Shown: piece after piece, positions 31,894 through 40,290 of the stretch
Numbering within the stretch: the stretch's first letter is position 1
Layout of the letters: every line of letters starts with the position of its first letter
Assembly (NCBI GenBank): GCA_030263665.1
Contig: SZPK01000012.1
Span: 124,001-188,000, forward strand
Direction: 5' to 3'
Length of the DNA stretch: 64,000 nucleotides
DNA from: Villigracilis sp024434165
GTDB taxonomy: Bacteria > Chloroflexota > Anaerolineae > Anaerolineales > Villigracilaceae
Position numbers and translations under genes: made by a program
The notes under the pieces: model-generated
Told to the model about the DNA's origin: nothing
Databases searched by the model: none
What the model saw: only the letters and a program-made list of their open reading frames with translations

Positions 31894-32850
31894 ATGCAAA
31901 TCACAGAATTGAAACAGATCTTCGACACATTGAAAACCGAAGCCAACAAGGTTCTCGTCGGGCTGGACGATCCCTTTGAACTGCTGGTAGCGGCGTTGTT
32001 CAGCAACGGGCACGTCCTGCTCGAAGGCGTGCCCGGCACGGCAAAAACCCTGATGGCGAAAACGCTTGCCTTCATGGTGCAGGCACAGTTCACCCGCGTG
32101 CAATTCACGCCCGACCTGATGCCCTCGGACATCCTCGGCACCAGCGTGTTCGACATGAGCACCTCGCGCTTCTATCTCAAAAAGGGACCCATCTTCACCC
32201 AGCTGCTCCTCGCCGACGAAATCAACCGCGCCCCGGCGAAGACCCAGTCTGCACTGCTCGAAGCAATGGAGGAAAGACAGGTCAATCTTGAAGGCGAGCG
32301 CCACCTGCTCGCCGCGCCTTTCATGGTCATTGCCACCCAAAACCCCATCGAATACGAAGGCACATATCCCCTGCCCGAAGCGCAGTTGGACCGTTTCATG
32401 TTCAAGGTGCTCGTGCCATATTCGCCGCAAAACGTGGAAGTGGAAATCCTGCGCCGCAACCACCGGGGTTTCGACGCCCATGACATCGAAAGCTCGGGCA
32501 TCAACAAGGTCATCAGCGCCGAGCAGGTGATGGCAATTCGCAAATTGATCCAGGGAGTGACGGTGGAGGATGGAATCCTCAACTACATCGCCGCCATCAA
32601 CGCCGCCAGCCGCCGCTCCCCGGACCTGCTGCTGGGCGCCAGTGCCAGAGCCGCCACTCACGTTTTGGCTTCCGCCAAGACCTTTGCCGCCATGCAGGGA
32701 CGCGATTTCGTCACGCCGGACGATGTGAAGTACGTCGTCCCGGCGGTATTCCGTCACCGGGTGCTGTTGAAGCCCGAAGCCGAAATCGAAGGCTTGGATG
32801 CCGATGCGGTCATCAGCCGCGTGCTGGCTTCTGTCGAAGTGCCAAGGTAA
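31894..32850 (+). CDS. MoxR family AAA ATPase
   Basis: A 318-residue AAA+ ATPase. Walker A is G-V-P-G-T-A-K-T (46-53), Walker B is L-L-A-D-E-I-N-R-A-P (about 104-113), sensor 1 is A-T-Q-N-P-I-E, and the segment E-G-T-Y-P-L-P-E-A-Q-L-D-R-F is present. MoxR ATPases act as chaperones that help assemble or activate protein complexes, usually with a DUF58/VWA partner. That partner follows 75 bp downstream. Confidence 0.92.
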   Translation: MQITELKQIFDTLKTEANKVLVGLDDPFELLVAALFSNGHVLLEGVPGTAKTLMAKTLAFMVQAQFTRVQFTPDLMPSDILGTSVFDMSTSRFYLKKGPIFTQLLLADEINRAPAKTQSALLEAMEERQVNLEGERHLLAAPFMVIATQNPIEYEGTYPLPEAQLDRFMFKVLVPYSPQNVEVEILRRNHRGFDAHDIESSGINKVISAEQVMAIRKLIQGVTVEDGILNYIAAINAASRRSPDLLLGASARAATHVLASAKTFAAMQGRDFVTPDDVKYVVPAVFRHRVLLKPEAEIEGLDADAVISRVLASVEVPR

Positions 32851-32925
32851 TGATTTCAGGTGCGAAAACGCTCCCTCCGGCAGTGTGAGCGGGTTTTGCG
32901 CTGCGAACCATCTTCATAGAAAATA

Positions 32926-34236
32926 ATGCTCCCTTCAACTCGCGGTGTTCTTGTATTGCTGCTTGCCGTCCCGCTCATTGCGCTGGGCGCATTGATTCGC
33001 GGCGTGGAATGGCTGGGCTGGGTCTATGCCCTGTTTGCGCTCGCCATGTTCTACGCGGACTGGCGCATGGCAGGCGGGGTTCAACGCTTCGATGTGGAAC
33101 GCAAACATGAAAACAAACTCTCGCTTGGCGTGCAGAACCCCGTCACGCTCAATGTGAGAAACCGCTTGCGCCGCGGCACCAGTTTCCAGGTCCGCGATGA
33201 AGCGCCGGAGGAATTTCAGATCGAGACGAGGGTCATGGAGGGCAGTGTCCCGCCGCTGGGGACGTGGAGACAGATCTATCATCTTCAACCGCTGCGGCGC
33301 GGCGATTACAGGTTTGGCAACATCACGTTGCGATGGCGCGGTCCGCTTGGACTGGTGTATCGCCAGGGGGTGGTGCAGGCGGAGACGCCCGTGAAGGTGT
33401 ACCCGAACTTGATGGACGTGCGCAAGTACGACCTGATGCTGAGAAAGAACCGCTTGCAGGAGATGGGATTGCGGCACACCCGCATGTTCGGCGAAGGGAC
33501 GGAGTTCGAACGCCTGCGCGAGTATTTGCCCGATGATGAATACCGCCGCATCAACTGGAAGGCGACGGCGCGGCGTCATCGCCCGGTGACGGTGCAGTAC
33601 CAAACCGAAAGAAGCCAGACTGTGATTGCGGTATTGGATACGGGACGCATGATGCAGTCGCCCGTGGCGAACATCGCCAAGTTGGATTATGCCGTGAACG
33701 CAGTTTTGTTTTTGGGGTATGTTGCCACAGGCAAGGGCGACCGCGTGGGCGTGATGAGTTTCGCCGATGATGTCAGTCATTATCTCGCGCCCAGGCAGGG
33801 ACGCGGTCAGTTCTACCGGATGCTGGAGGTTTTGTACGCAGTGGACGCCCAGCCAGTGGAACCAAACTACCGCAAGGCGCTGACGTATCTTGCAGTAAAG
33901 CAGAGACGGCGCGCGCTCGTGGTCATTTTTACGGATTTAAGCAGCGGCGCAAGTTTGGATTCGCTCGTGGCGCAGGTTTCACTGCTGGCGCGCTCGAGCC
34001 TGCCATTGGTGGTGACCATCAGCGACCCGGATGTGCACGCCGCCGCCGATCAGGTTCCGACGGATATGCTGTCGGTGTATCAGCGTGCGAGCGCCGCGCA
34101 CATGCTCGATGAACGCCGCCTGGTGCTGGATACGCTCCGTAAACGCGGGGTGCTGACGCTGGACGTGCCCGCCAACCAACTTTCGCTGGCGGTGATCAAC
34201 CGGTATTTGGAATTGAAGGGCAGGACGATGCTGTAG
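32926..34236 (+). CDS. DUF58 domain protein
   Basis: A 436-residue protein with two N-terminal helices, a beta-rich middle, and a DUF58/VWA-like C-terminal half. The signature G-T-E-F-E-R-L-R-E-Y-x-P-D-D-E-Y-R-R-I-N-W-K-A-T-A-R is present, and the VWA fold begins T-V-I-A-V-L-D-T-G-R-M-M. The metal-site serine pattern is altered (D-T-G-R-M), so ion binding is uncertain. It is the usual MoxR partner. Confidence 0.88.
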   Translation: MLPSTRGVLVLLLAVPLIALGALIRGVEWLGWVYALFALAMFYADWRMAGGVQRFDVERKHENKLSLGVQNPVTLNVRNRLRRGTSFQVRDEAPEEFQIETRVMEGSVPPLGTWRQIYHLQPLRRGDYRFGNITLRWRGPLGLVYRQGVVQAETPVKVYPNLMDVRKYDLMLRKNRLQEMGLRHTRMFGEGTEFERLREYLPDDEYRRINWKATARRHRPVTVQYQTERSQTVIAVLDTGRMMQSPVANIAKLDYAVNAVLFLGYVATGKGDRVGVMSFADDVSHYLAPRQGRGQFYRMLEVLYAVDAQPVEPNYRKALTYLAVKQRRRALVVIFTDLSSGASLDSLVAQVSLLARSSLPLVVTISDPDVHAAADQVPTDMLSVYQRASAAHMLDERRLVLDTLRKRGVLTLDVPANQLSLAVINRYLELKGRTML

Positions 34237-34293
34237 GTTGAAACCATAATTCAAGGTCCCCAGTGCCCTCCGCGATAAAATGGATATGGCGAA

Positions 34294-35274
34294 TTATTCG
34301 AATTTCCACGTTTTTTGTTTTTCCCGTCCTGCCGTGAACAAATATGAATACATCAATACGCCGGAGAGGATGCCCACGCCCCACTTCACAAACCAGGGCA
34401 TGGCTTCGTTGGGCGAGATAAAACCTTCGATGATTCCGGCGAGGACCAGCCAGGGGACGGCGCCGCCCAGCAATTGAACGGCTTTGCGCGCGGCGATGGC
34501 GAGCGCGTCGCGCCGGCGCATGAGACCCGGCCGCAGTAGAGCCCACCCCAGCATCAAGCCGGAGCCGCCTGCCATGAAGATGACGCTCAGTTCGATGACG
34601 CCGTGCCCGACCACGAAGGTGGCGAGTTCAAAGCCAATGTCGTGGTAACTGGTCAAGCCCAACAGCCCGCCGAGGATCAAACCGTTTTGCACCAAAATCC
34701 ACAACGTGAACAAACCGCCGCTCACACCGCTGGCAAATGCCAGAAAGGATACGCGGATATTGTTTTGCATGATGAACGAGGAGGCGTAGGGTCTTTCCTC
34801 CATCGAGATGTCAATCCACAATTCCTTGTTTTCGACGATGGGGATCAGGCTTTGCACTTCCGCAGGCAAGAGCCAGATGGCGGAATCCGGCGATGCCGCC
34901 ACGGCAAAGCCGGATGCCAAAGCCGGTATGATAAACATCAGAAAGGCGCTCAGGGTGAATATGAATGTCTCGCGGAACAGGCGCGGGAAACCGCGCAGGG
35001 CGAAATCCACGAGGTTTCTCCACGCGAGCGGTTCGCCCTGGTAAAGGACGGAATGCGTGCGCGCCACAAGCTGATTGAGGAACCGGGTGATGCGGTGACG
35101 GGGAAAGTCCCGTTTGGCGAGCGCCAGGTCCGAGCTGGCTGCCCGATACAGGCTGGCAAGCCGTTCCACGTCCGAGGTGGTGAGGCGTTGTACATCTTTT
35201 TGGGTGCGTTCGAGCAGTTCGCTCAAAAGTTCCCATTCGCGCCTGCGCGACTGGTAAAATTCATCAACATTCAT
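34294..35274 (-). CDS. SpoIIM family membrane protein
   Basis: A 326-residue protein: an N-terminal cytoplasmic helical region (M-N-V-D-E-F-Y-Q-S-R-R-x-x-W), then about six helices with V-G-H-G-V-I-E-L and S-G-L-M-L-G-W, typical of the stage II sporulation protein M family. Outside spore formers, these proteins accompany MoxR/DUF58 and RDD genes; no other sporulation gene is visible. It converges with the DUF58 gene and diverges from the RDD gene with a 58-bp gap. Confidence 0.85.
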   Translation of the reverse strand: MNVDEFYQSRRREWELLSELLERTQKDVQRLTTSDVERLASLYRAASSDLALAKRDFPRHRITRFLNQLVARTHSVLYQGEPLAWRNLVDFALRGFPRLFRETFIFTLSAFLMFIIPALASGFAVAASPDSAIWLLPAEVQSLIPIVENKELWIDISMEERPYASSFIMQNNIRVSFLAFASGVSGGLFTLWILVQNGLILGGLLGLTSYHDIGFELATFVVGHGVIELSVIFMAGGSGLMLGWALLRPGLMRRRDALAIAARKAVQLLGGAVPWLVLAGIIEGFISPNEAMPWFVKWGVGILSGVLMYSYLFTAGREKQKTWKFE

Positions 35275-35332
35275 CGTGACCTATCTTTCGGGGAGAGCAT
35301 CCCGCCATTTCAAGGATTGAACAATTATACCC

Positions 35333-36124
35333 ATGACAGACTCAAACGACCTTCTTAAAATTGACACGCCCGAAAATGTAACCTTCGATTACGACATTGC
35401 AGGCATCGGCTCGCGCTTCCTTGCGGCGCTGATTGACACCGCCCTGATCGTCATTGTGCAGGTGATCCTCTTCGGCGGGGTGATTCTGGTTATAAGCCTG
35501 CCGCAGGTAGAAATGACGGGTGCCGTTGCAAGCTGGCTGTTTGCCATTGCCGGGCTGGTGAGTTTCGTGTTCTTGTGGGGCTACTATATCTTCTTCGAGA
35601 TCCTTTGGAACGGGCAGACGCCCGGCAAACGGCAGATTGGATTGCGGGTCATCCGCGTGGATGGGACGCCCGTGAGCGCCAGCGAAGTGATTATCCGCAA
35701 CCTCGTCCGCATCATTGATTTTCTGCCAAGCGCTTACGGCATCGGCGTGGTGACCATGTTCATCAACCCCAATTCGCGCCGCGTGGGAGACCTTGCCGCG
35801 GGCACCATCGTGGTGCATGACCGCGCCGTTAAGAACCTCAGCGACCTTTCGCCCGTGCGCCCGTCCTCGCTGGCTGTGCCGGGAGCGCAGGCGTATCTGC
35901 CGGAGGGCTTCCCGGTGGAGCAGGTTTCGGAACACGAATTGCATATCATCGAGGAATTCCTTTCGCGCCGGAAGAGCCTCTCCAACAGTTCGAAGCTTGC
36001 GCATCACATTCTCACCTCGATCGTGACCCGCCTGGGACTGCCCGCTGATTCCGTGCCTTTTGCCCACTCCGAATTCATTCTCGCCGAGATTTACAGCGCG
36101 CGCAGGTCGGGGGCATCGGAATAA
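35333..36124 (+). CDS. RDD family membrane protein
   Basis: A 263-residue protein. The RDD motif lies near residues 20-25 (S-R-F-L-A-A-L-I-D-T). About three helices follow, with G-Q-T-P-G-K-R-Q-I-G-L-R and P-N-S-R-R-V-G-D-L-A-A-G-T. A ~90-residue soluble tail has predicted helices. Some RDD proteins are Na+(Li+)/H+ antiporters, but most are unassigned. It lies back to back with SpoIIM, a conserved pairing. Confidence 0.85.
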   Translation: MTDSNDLLKIDTPENVTFDYDIAGIGSRFLAALIDTALIVIVQVILFGGVILVISLPQVEMTGAVASWLFAIAGLVSFVFLWGYYIFFEILWNGQTPGKRQIGLRVIRVDGTPVSASEVIIRNLVRIIDFLPSAYGIGVVTMFINPNSRRVGDLAAGTIVVHDRAVKNLSDLSPVRPSSLAVPGAQAYLPEGFPVEQVSEHELHIIEEFLSRRKSLSNSSKLAHHILTSIVTRLGLPADSVPFAHSEFILAEIYSARRSGASE

Positions 36125-36149
36125 CAAATCAAGAACAAGGAGACCATTT

Positions 36150-36725
36150 ATGAGCGAATCGAAAAAAATTTGGATCGCCTTTGCGGTCGTGGGAGTCCTC
36201 TGCTGCTGCATGGCAGGCGGCGCCTATTGGGGATTGAACCGGTTTAGCAAAAGCATAGAGAACATGGCGAAAGGCGACCCGACCGCCATTGCGGAAATAC
36301 AGGAGGAGATTGCGGAATTCGACATACCGTCCGGCTACCAGCCGATGGCGATGTCCCTGCTGATGTACGACATCTTTTATCTGACGCCGGAAACCCCGGA
36401 GGACGGACCGATGATCATGCTGATGCAATATGGCGGCATGATCTCTGCAAACCGCGAGGAAATGGAACGCAGTTTGCGGGAAGCCGCCGAACAACAGAAC
36501 CCCCAGCCGGGCGTGTCCATGCAGGTGGTGGATTCGTTCGAAACGGTCATTCGCGGCGAGACCGTCACGGTAACCGTGAGCGAAGGGGAAACCGGCGTGC
36601 TGACCATGCGTCAATGGATGGCCATCTTCGAGGGCAATAACGGACCGGTCATTCTGATGATACAGGGAGATACCAGCGCATGGGACGATCAGATGCTGAA
36701 GGATTTCATCCAGTCCATAAAATGA
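36150..36725 (+). CDS. Single-helix secreted or anchored protein, unrecognised
   Basis: A 191-residue protein. The N-terminal helix contains three cysteines in a row (V-L-C-C-C-M-A-G-G-A) and may be a signal anchor or lipoprotein-like. The outside region is acidic and methionine-rich (about 40-190) with no motif I recognise. AAGGAGA lies 8 bases upstream of the ATG, which excludes the longer frame. It follows the RDD gene by 25 bp and is probably co-transcribed. Confidence 0.65.
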   Translation: MSESKKIWIAFAVVGVLCCCMAGGAYWGLNRFSKSIENMAKGDPTAIAEIQEEIAEFDIPSGYQPMAMSLLMYDIFYLTPETPEDGPMIMLMQYGGMISANREEMERSLREAAEQQNPQPGVSMQVVDSFETVIRGETVTVTVSEGETGVLTMRQWMAIFEGNNGPVILMIQGDTSAWDDQMLKDFIQSIK

Positions 36726-36799
36726 ATCTTCTCTCGATGGGTTGAAGCCTGCCCCTTGGAACCTGCCTCACCATCAATTTCGGGAAGGATACCGGGGCG

Positions 36800-36805
36800 T
36801 ATAAT
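36800..36805 (+). promoter_or_regulatory. -10 box giving a leaderless mRNA
   Basis: A perfect TATAAT is followed by six bases and then the ATG at 36812. Transcription would start at the start codon itself. No ribosome binding site is present. Confidence 0.6.
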
Positions 36806-36811
36806 CCACGC

Positions 36812-38356
36812 ATGAATCGCAAACTCGACCTTCCCGCCCTTCTGCTTTTCGCCGCCCTGCTCTTCGGGGTCATCGTCCGTTTTTATCCCGCCGCCGCGAA
36901 CGGGTTTCCGCTCAACGACGGCGGGATGTTCTACACGATGACGCAGGACTTGAAGGCAAACGGATACGCGCTCCCGGAATTCACAACCTACAACCAGGCG
37001 GATATTCCCTTCGCCTACCCGCCCTTCGGATTTTACGCCGCCGCGCTTCTTTCCGCGCCCGCGCCTGGTTCCGGTCTATGGGTCTTTCTCTACCTCCCGG
37101 CTTTCGTCAACTCTCTCGCCATGCTGGCGTTTTACCTGTTCGCCAGGGAGATTCTCAACTCGCGCCTGACCGCCGTACTGGCGGCGTTGTTCTATGTTCT
37201 CCTGCCGCACTCGTTCGTCTGGCAGGTGATGGGCGGAGGAATCACCCGCGCCTTCGGCATGTTGTTCCTGCTGTTGACGCTCTGGCAGGCGGCACAATTA
37301 TTCAGAAATTACAAACCCAAACACCTCGCGCTTGCCATCCTCTTCGGCGCAGGAGCAGTGACCAGCCACCCGCAGACGGCGCTGCACGCGGCTTTGGGCG
37401 GATTCCTGCTTTTCCTTTTTTATGGGCGCGGCAAACGCAGCCTGCTCTTCGCCGTTTTGGTCGGGTTGGGTGTGGCGTTGCTCAGCGCGCCCTGGTGGGG
37501 GACGGCGCTGTCGCGTCATGGCTTGGAGCCGTTCCTGTCCGCCGGGGGGACGAGTCCACGCACGCTTGAATCGTACCTCTCGATTCTGAGCGTCAACTCG
37601 CTGGAAGATTATCTCGTTCTGCCCGTTCTTGCGCTGGCGTTCATCGGGTTTTTCTTTGTCCGGCAGGCGCCGTTCAATCGGTATTTCCCGCCTGCATGGG
37701 CGGCGCTTGCCGTCCTGCTCGACCCGCGCGGCGGAGACGGGTTCGCCCTGCTTGCCCTGCTCCTCCTGGCAGGCGGCGGGCTGGTCATACTCTCCGCGTG
37801 GATCAGCCGTGAAAAGGACGAACAGCCCGAACGTCTGATGATGAAGCGCGGGAACTCGGCTCTGCTTTTCGGGCTGACGATCTTCCTCCTGCTCGGCGGA
37901 ATCGTCTTCGACTTCCAACTGGTCAACACAAGTTTGAAGACGAAGGATTTGGAACTGATCGAATGGGTCGAGGCGAACACGGCGGACGGCGCGTTCCTGC
38001 TGGCAACGGGACGCGAGTTTTCGATGAGCGACCCTTTGCAGGAATGGTTCCCCGCCCTGACGAGACGCAGGAGCCTGACCACGATGCAGGGATTGGAATG
38101 GACGCTTGCGGGCAATTTCTTCCCCTGGTACGAACAGGTGACCGCGTTCCAGCGCTGCGCCGATATTCTGTGCGTGACGGAATGGGCAGCGCGCAACGGC
38201 GTGGAGTACGATTATTTGATCGTGCTGATTCCCGATGAAGACGATACGGGCGGTTTGAGCGAGTCGCTGAGGAGTTTGGGTATCTCTGCGCGGGGTTCGG
38301 ATTCGCACGTTCTGATCTTCGAATCGGATCATGCGCTGATATTTCAGGTTCGATAA
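36812..38356 (+). CDS. Multi-spanning membrane protein, glycosyltransferase-like
   Basis: A 514-residue protein with about 11 helices and a soluble C-terminal domain of about 120 residues. Loop 1 contains F-P-L-N-D-G-G-M-F-Y and later F-A-Y-P-P-F-G-F-Y, reminiscent of GT39/GT83-type transferases with an acidic residue in the first loop and Y-P-P. I would place it in the broad lipid-linked sugar transferase group with low certainty. It has no adjacent glycosylation genes. The mRNA is probably leaderless. Confidence 0.6.
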   Translation: MNRKLDLPALLLFAALLFGVIVRFYPAAANGFPLNDGGMFYTMTQDLKANGYALPEFTTYNQADIPFAYPPFGFYAAALLSAPAPGSGLWVFLYLPAFVNSLAMLAFYLFAREILNSRLTAVLAALFYVLLPHSFVWQVMGGGITRAFGMLFLLLTLWQAAQLFRNYKPKHLALAILFGAGAVTSHPQTALHAALGGFLLFLFYGRGKRSLLFAVLVGLGVALLSAPWWGTALSRHGLEPFLSAGGTSPRTLESYLSILSVNSLEDYLVLPVLALAFIGFFFVRQAPFNRYFPPAWAALAVLLDPRGGDGFALLALLLLAGGGLVILSAWISREKDEQPERLMMKRGNSALLFGLTIFLLLGGIVFDFQLVNTSLKTKDLELIEWVEANTADGAFLLATGREFSMSDPLQEWFPALTRRRSLTTMQGLEWTLAGNFFPWYEQVTAFQRCADILCVTEWAARNGVEYDYLIVLIPDEDDTGGLSESLRSLGISARGSDSHVLIFESDHALIFQVR

Positions 38357-38359
38357 TAG

Positions 38360-38548
38360 ACCTCTTGCAAAAGTCAACTGCAGGTCAGGCTCGCAGCCTG
38401 ACATAATCTTGGTTTGGGGGATTGGGCGGGTTTTCAACCTGCCCAACAAATACGTATGCAAAAGGTTTAATGGATTTTAGCAGGGGATTCATGCTGCTCC
38501 GCAAAGGCGGGATGAATCTCGCGGTACTGCGTAAGGCGAGTCGTTAAA
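38360..38548. repeat. Cluster of short inverted repeats
   Basis: The hairpins TCAGGC-tcgca-GCCTGA (about 38393-38409) and TTGGGC-g-GGTT/AACC-t-GCCCAA are followed by a degenerate stretch ending in gcgtaaggcgagt, which also resembles text near 2661 and 24481. No gene is visible here. Confidence 0.5.
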
Positions 38549-38583
38549 TCAAAACTCACCCCAGCCATCGGGGTGAGTTTTGA
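38549..38583. terminator. Bidirectional terminator
   Basis: A 14-bp stem, TCAAAACTCACCCC with its complement, and a 7-base loop. It is T-rich on both exits and terminates both the + strand gene at 38356 and the minus-strand gene ending at 38603. Confidence 0.85.
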
Positions 38584-38602
38584 TTTCGGGTGGAGAAAAC
38601 AG

Positions 38603-39172
38603 TTAGCGGGTCGGGGCGAAGCGCAGCCGCCGCGCCAGGAGAATCACGACGATGAAGGCGAGCGCCATCACAGCCAGTCCGGGAATTCCAACATCTTCCA
38701 CCAAACCGGTTTGCGGCAGGCTCGTGGATGTGGGCACAATGGTCAGTTGCGCGATTGCCGCCTGGGTCAATGCCGCAGCGACGGTGGCGGTGGCGGCGGC
38801 GGGCGTGCCTGCGCTGACGGTGCTGGTCGCGTTCGGGTCGGGGGTCTGGGTGACCGTGGCAACGTTGACGACGGCGGTGGCGGTGGGCGGCTCGGTGGCG
38901 GTCGGCAGGATGGATGCCTCGAAGGTGGCGGTCAACGCCTGATTGATGAAGTTGGTGTTGGCGGCGGCGGTCTCTGTGGCGGCGGCAAATTGCGCCTGCT
39001 GTGCGGCGCGCGTCTGTGCGCTGAAAAGATAAACGCCCACCAGACAGGCAACCGAGATCAGGATGATCCCGCCCAGGATTGCAGCTGCAATGAGGAACGT
39101 CCGGTTGTTGCTCGATTCCTCGGGGAGCGGGGCGTCATCGGGGGTTTCGAAATTGCTGTCATCGAAAGACAT
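38603..39172 (-). CDS. Membrane-anchored T/A-rich protein with an LPxTG-like tail
   Basis: A 189-residue protein: a short acidic cytoplasmic start, a helix at about 26-50, then a low-complexity alanine/threonine region (A-T-A-T-V-A-A-A-L-T-Q-A-A). It ends with L-P-Q-T-G, a hydrophobic stretch (I-P-G-L-A-V-M-A-L-A-F-I-V-V-I-L-L) and a basic tail R-R-L-R. That is the layout of a sortase sorting signal, yet the protein also has an N-terminal anchor. No sortase gene is in the window. Function unknown. Confidence 0.7.
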   Translation of the reverse strand: MSFDDSNFETPDDAPLPEESSNNRTFLIAAAILGGIILISVACLVGVYLFSAQTRAAQQAQFAAATETAAANTNFINQALTATFEASILPTATEPPTATAVVNVATVTQTPDPNATSTVSAGTPAAATATVAAALTQAAIAQLTIVPTSTSLPQTGLVEDVGIPGLAVMALAFIVVILLARRLRFAPTR

Positions 39173-39232
39173 GAATCACTCTCCTGATTGGTTTATCAAC
39201 CACAAAACACCTGGAATAATAACTGGGGGATA

Positions 39233-40288
39233 TTATCCCACAACTTCAAGGTTTACGAGGGGCGCTGCGACGGTCTCGCCGTTTTCAAGTTTGACCTCGG
39301 CGGCATGGGCGCGCAAGCCGCTGGGCAGGGTGGTCAACCCCGGTTTGATGGCGAGGATCGTACCGATCATGCCCATGGCAGGCGGGCGGCGCATACGCAC
39401 CTGCAAGCCTGGGGCGAGGGTTTCCGCTTCGCGCGGGGCAGGCGGATCGGAGGCGACGGGAAGCGGGATGATGACTTCGGGACGCGCGCCGGTGTAGCGG
39501 TCATAGACTTCCGCATTGACGGTCACTTCGCGTTTGGAGTTGGTGCTGAGCAGTTTGTAGGCGGCGGAGTTCATGGGCAGCGCGCCGAAGCCGTCCGTCA
39601 CAAGGATCGGGAAGCGCATCTCGCGCGCCTTCTGCAAAACGGACGGGGAAATGCTCGAGAGGATCAACCCGCGCGCGGGCAGTTCCGCAGCGGCTTGCAG
39701 TGTTTCGGCATCCTTGACCATGCCCGCGAGGATGATGGAGCCGCGCAGGCTCACATCCAGCCGCCCGACGGTCAGCACGCTCTCCGGCGATTCCATCAGG
39801 TTGACCAGCAGCCCGGTATCCATGCGCCCGTTGCCCCACACCCCTTGCACCAGTCCGCCGGCGGTTTGAATGACTACGCCTCGGTTGGGGATGATCTGGG
39901 TCACGGTGCCGGGGATGCCCGCGCGTAATTCGAGTTTCGTTTCGCCCACTTCCATCAGCACCTGCCCGCCGCCTACCGCCACCACGCGCCCTTCGCGCGG
40001 CGCACGGACGGAACGCGGGAACAAGCCCCTGCCCACGGCAACCTCGGTGGCTGCCGAGAGGCGGTCATCCACCTTGCATTTGATCAGCCGGTCTGCCATG
40101 GCAGGCGAGACGTTCAAAAGGCGGGCGACATCCAGCAGCACGTGTTCGCGCGCCCAGCGGGTTTCGGCAACGACGTCGGTCGGCGTGACCTTTTGCTGAA
40201 GGCGCACATTCACCGTCCCGGCAACCGGGAGCAGGCGCTCGCGCACAATCGAGGTCAAACCGATCACATGCAGTACAGGGGCATCCAT
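39233..40288 (-). CDS. Beta-rich protein of the MutL-like cluster, unrecognised
   Basis: A 351-residue soluble protein. A helical start is followed by a barrel-sandwich-like stretch around residues 100-145 (A-P-R-E-G-R-V-V-A-V-G-G-G-Q-V ... G-I-P-G-T-V) that resembles lipoyl/biotinyl or RnfC-type hammerheads without an attachment lysine. The middle has an alpha/beta region (L-I-L-S-S-I-S-P-S-V-L), and the C-terminus has a KOW-like strand pair (M-G-M-I-G-T-I-L). It starts 2 bp behind the MutL-like gene and is the last gene of the operon. Function unknown. Confidence 0.65.
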   Translation of the reverse strand: MDAPVLHVIGLTSIVRERLLPVAGTVNVRLQQKVTPTDVVAETRWAREHVLLDVARLLNVSPAMADRLIKCKVDDRLSAATEVAVGRGLFPRSVRAPREGRVVAVGGGQVLMEVGETKLELRAGIPGTVTQIIPNRGVVIQTAGGLVQGVWGNGRMDTGLLVNLMESPESVLTVGRLDVSLRGSIILAGMVKDAETLQAAAELPARGLILSSISPSVLQKAREMRFPILVTDGFGALPMNSAAYKLLSTNSKREVTVNAEVYDRYTGARPEVIIPLPVASDPPAPREAETLAPGLQVRMRRPPAMGMIGTILAIKPGLTTLPSGLRAHAAEVKLENGETVAAPLVNLEVVG

Positions 40289-40290
40289 CG

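Noticed and set aside
34294..35274. Evidence for sporulation
   Set aside because: SpoIIM-family proteins occur widely beside MoxR/RDD genes in non-sporulating bacteria, and no other sporulation gene is present.
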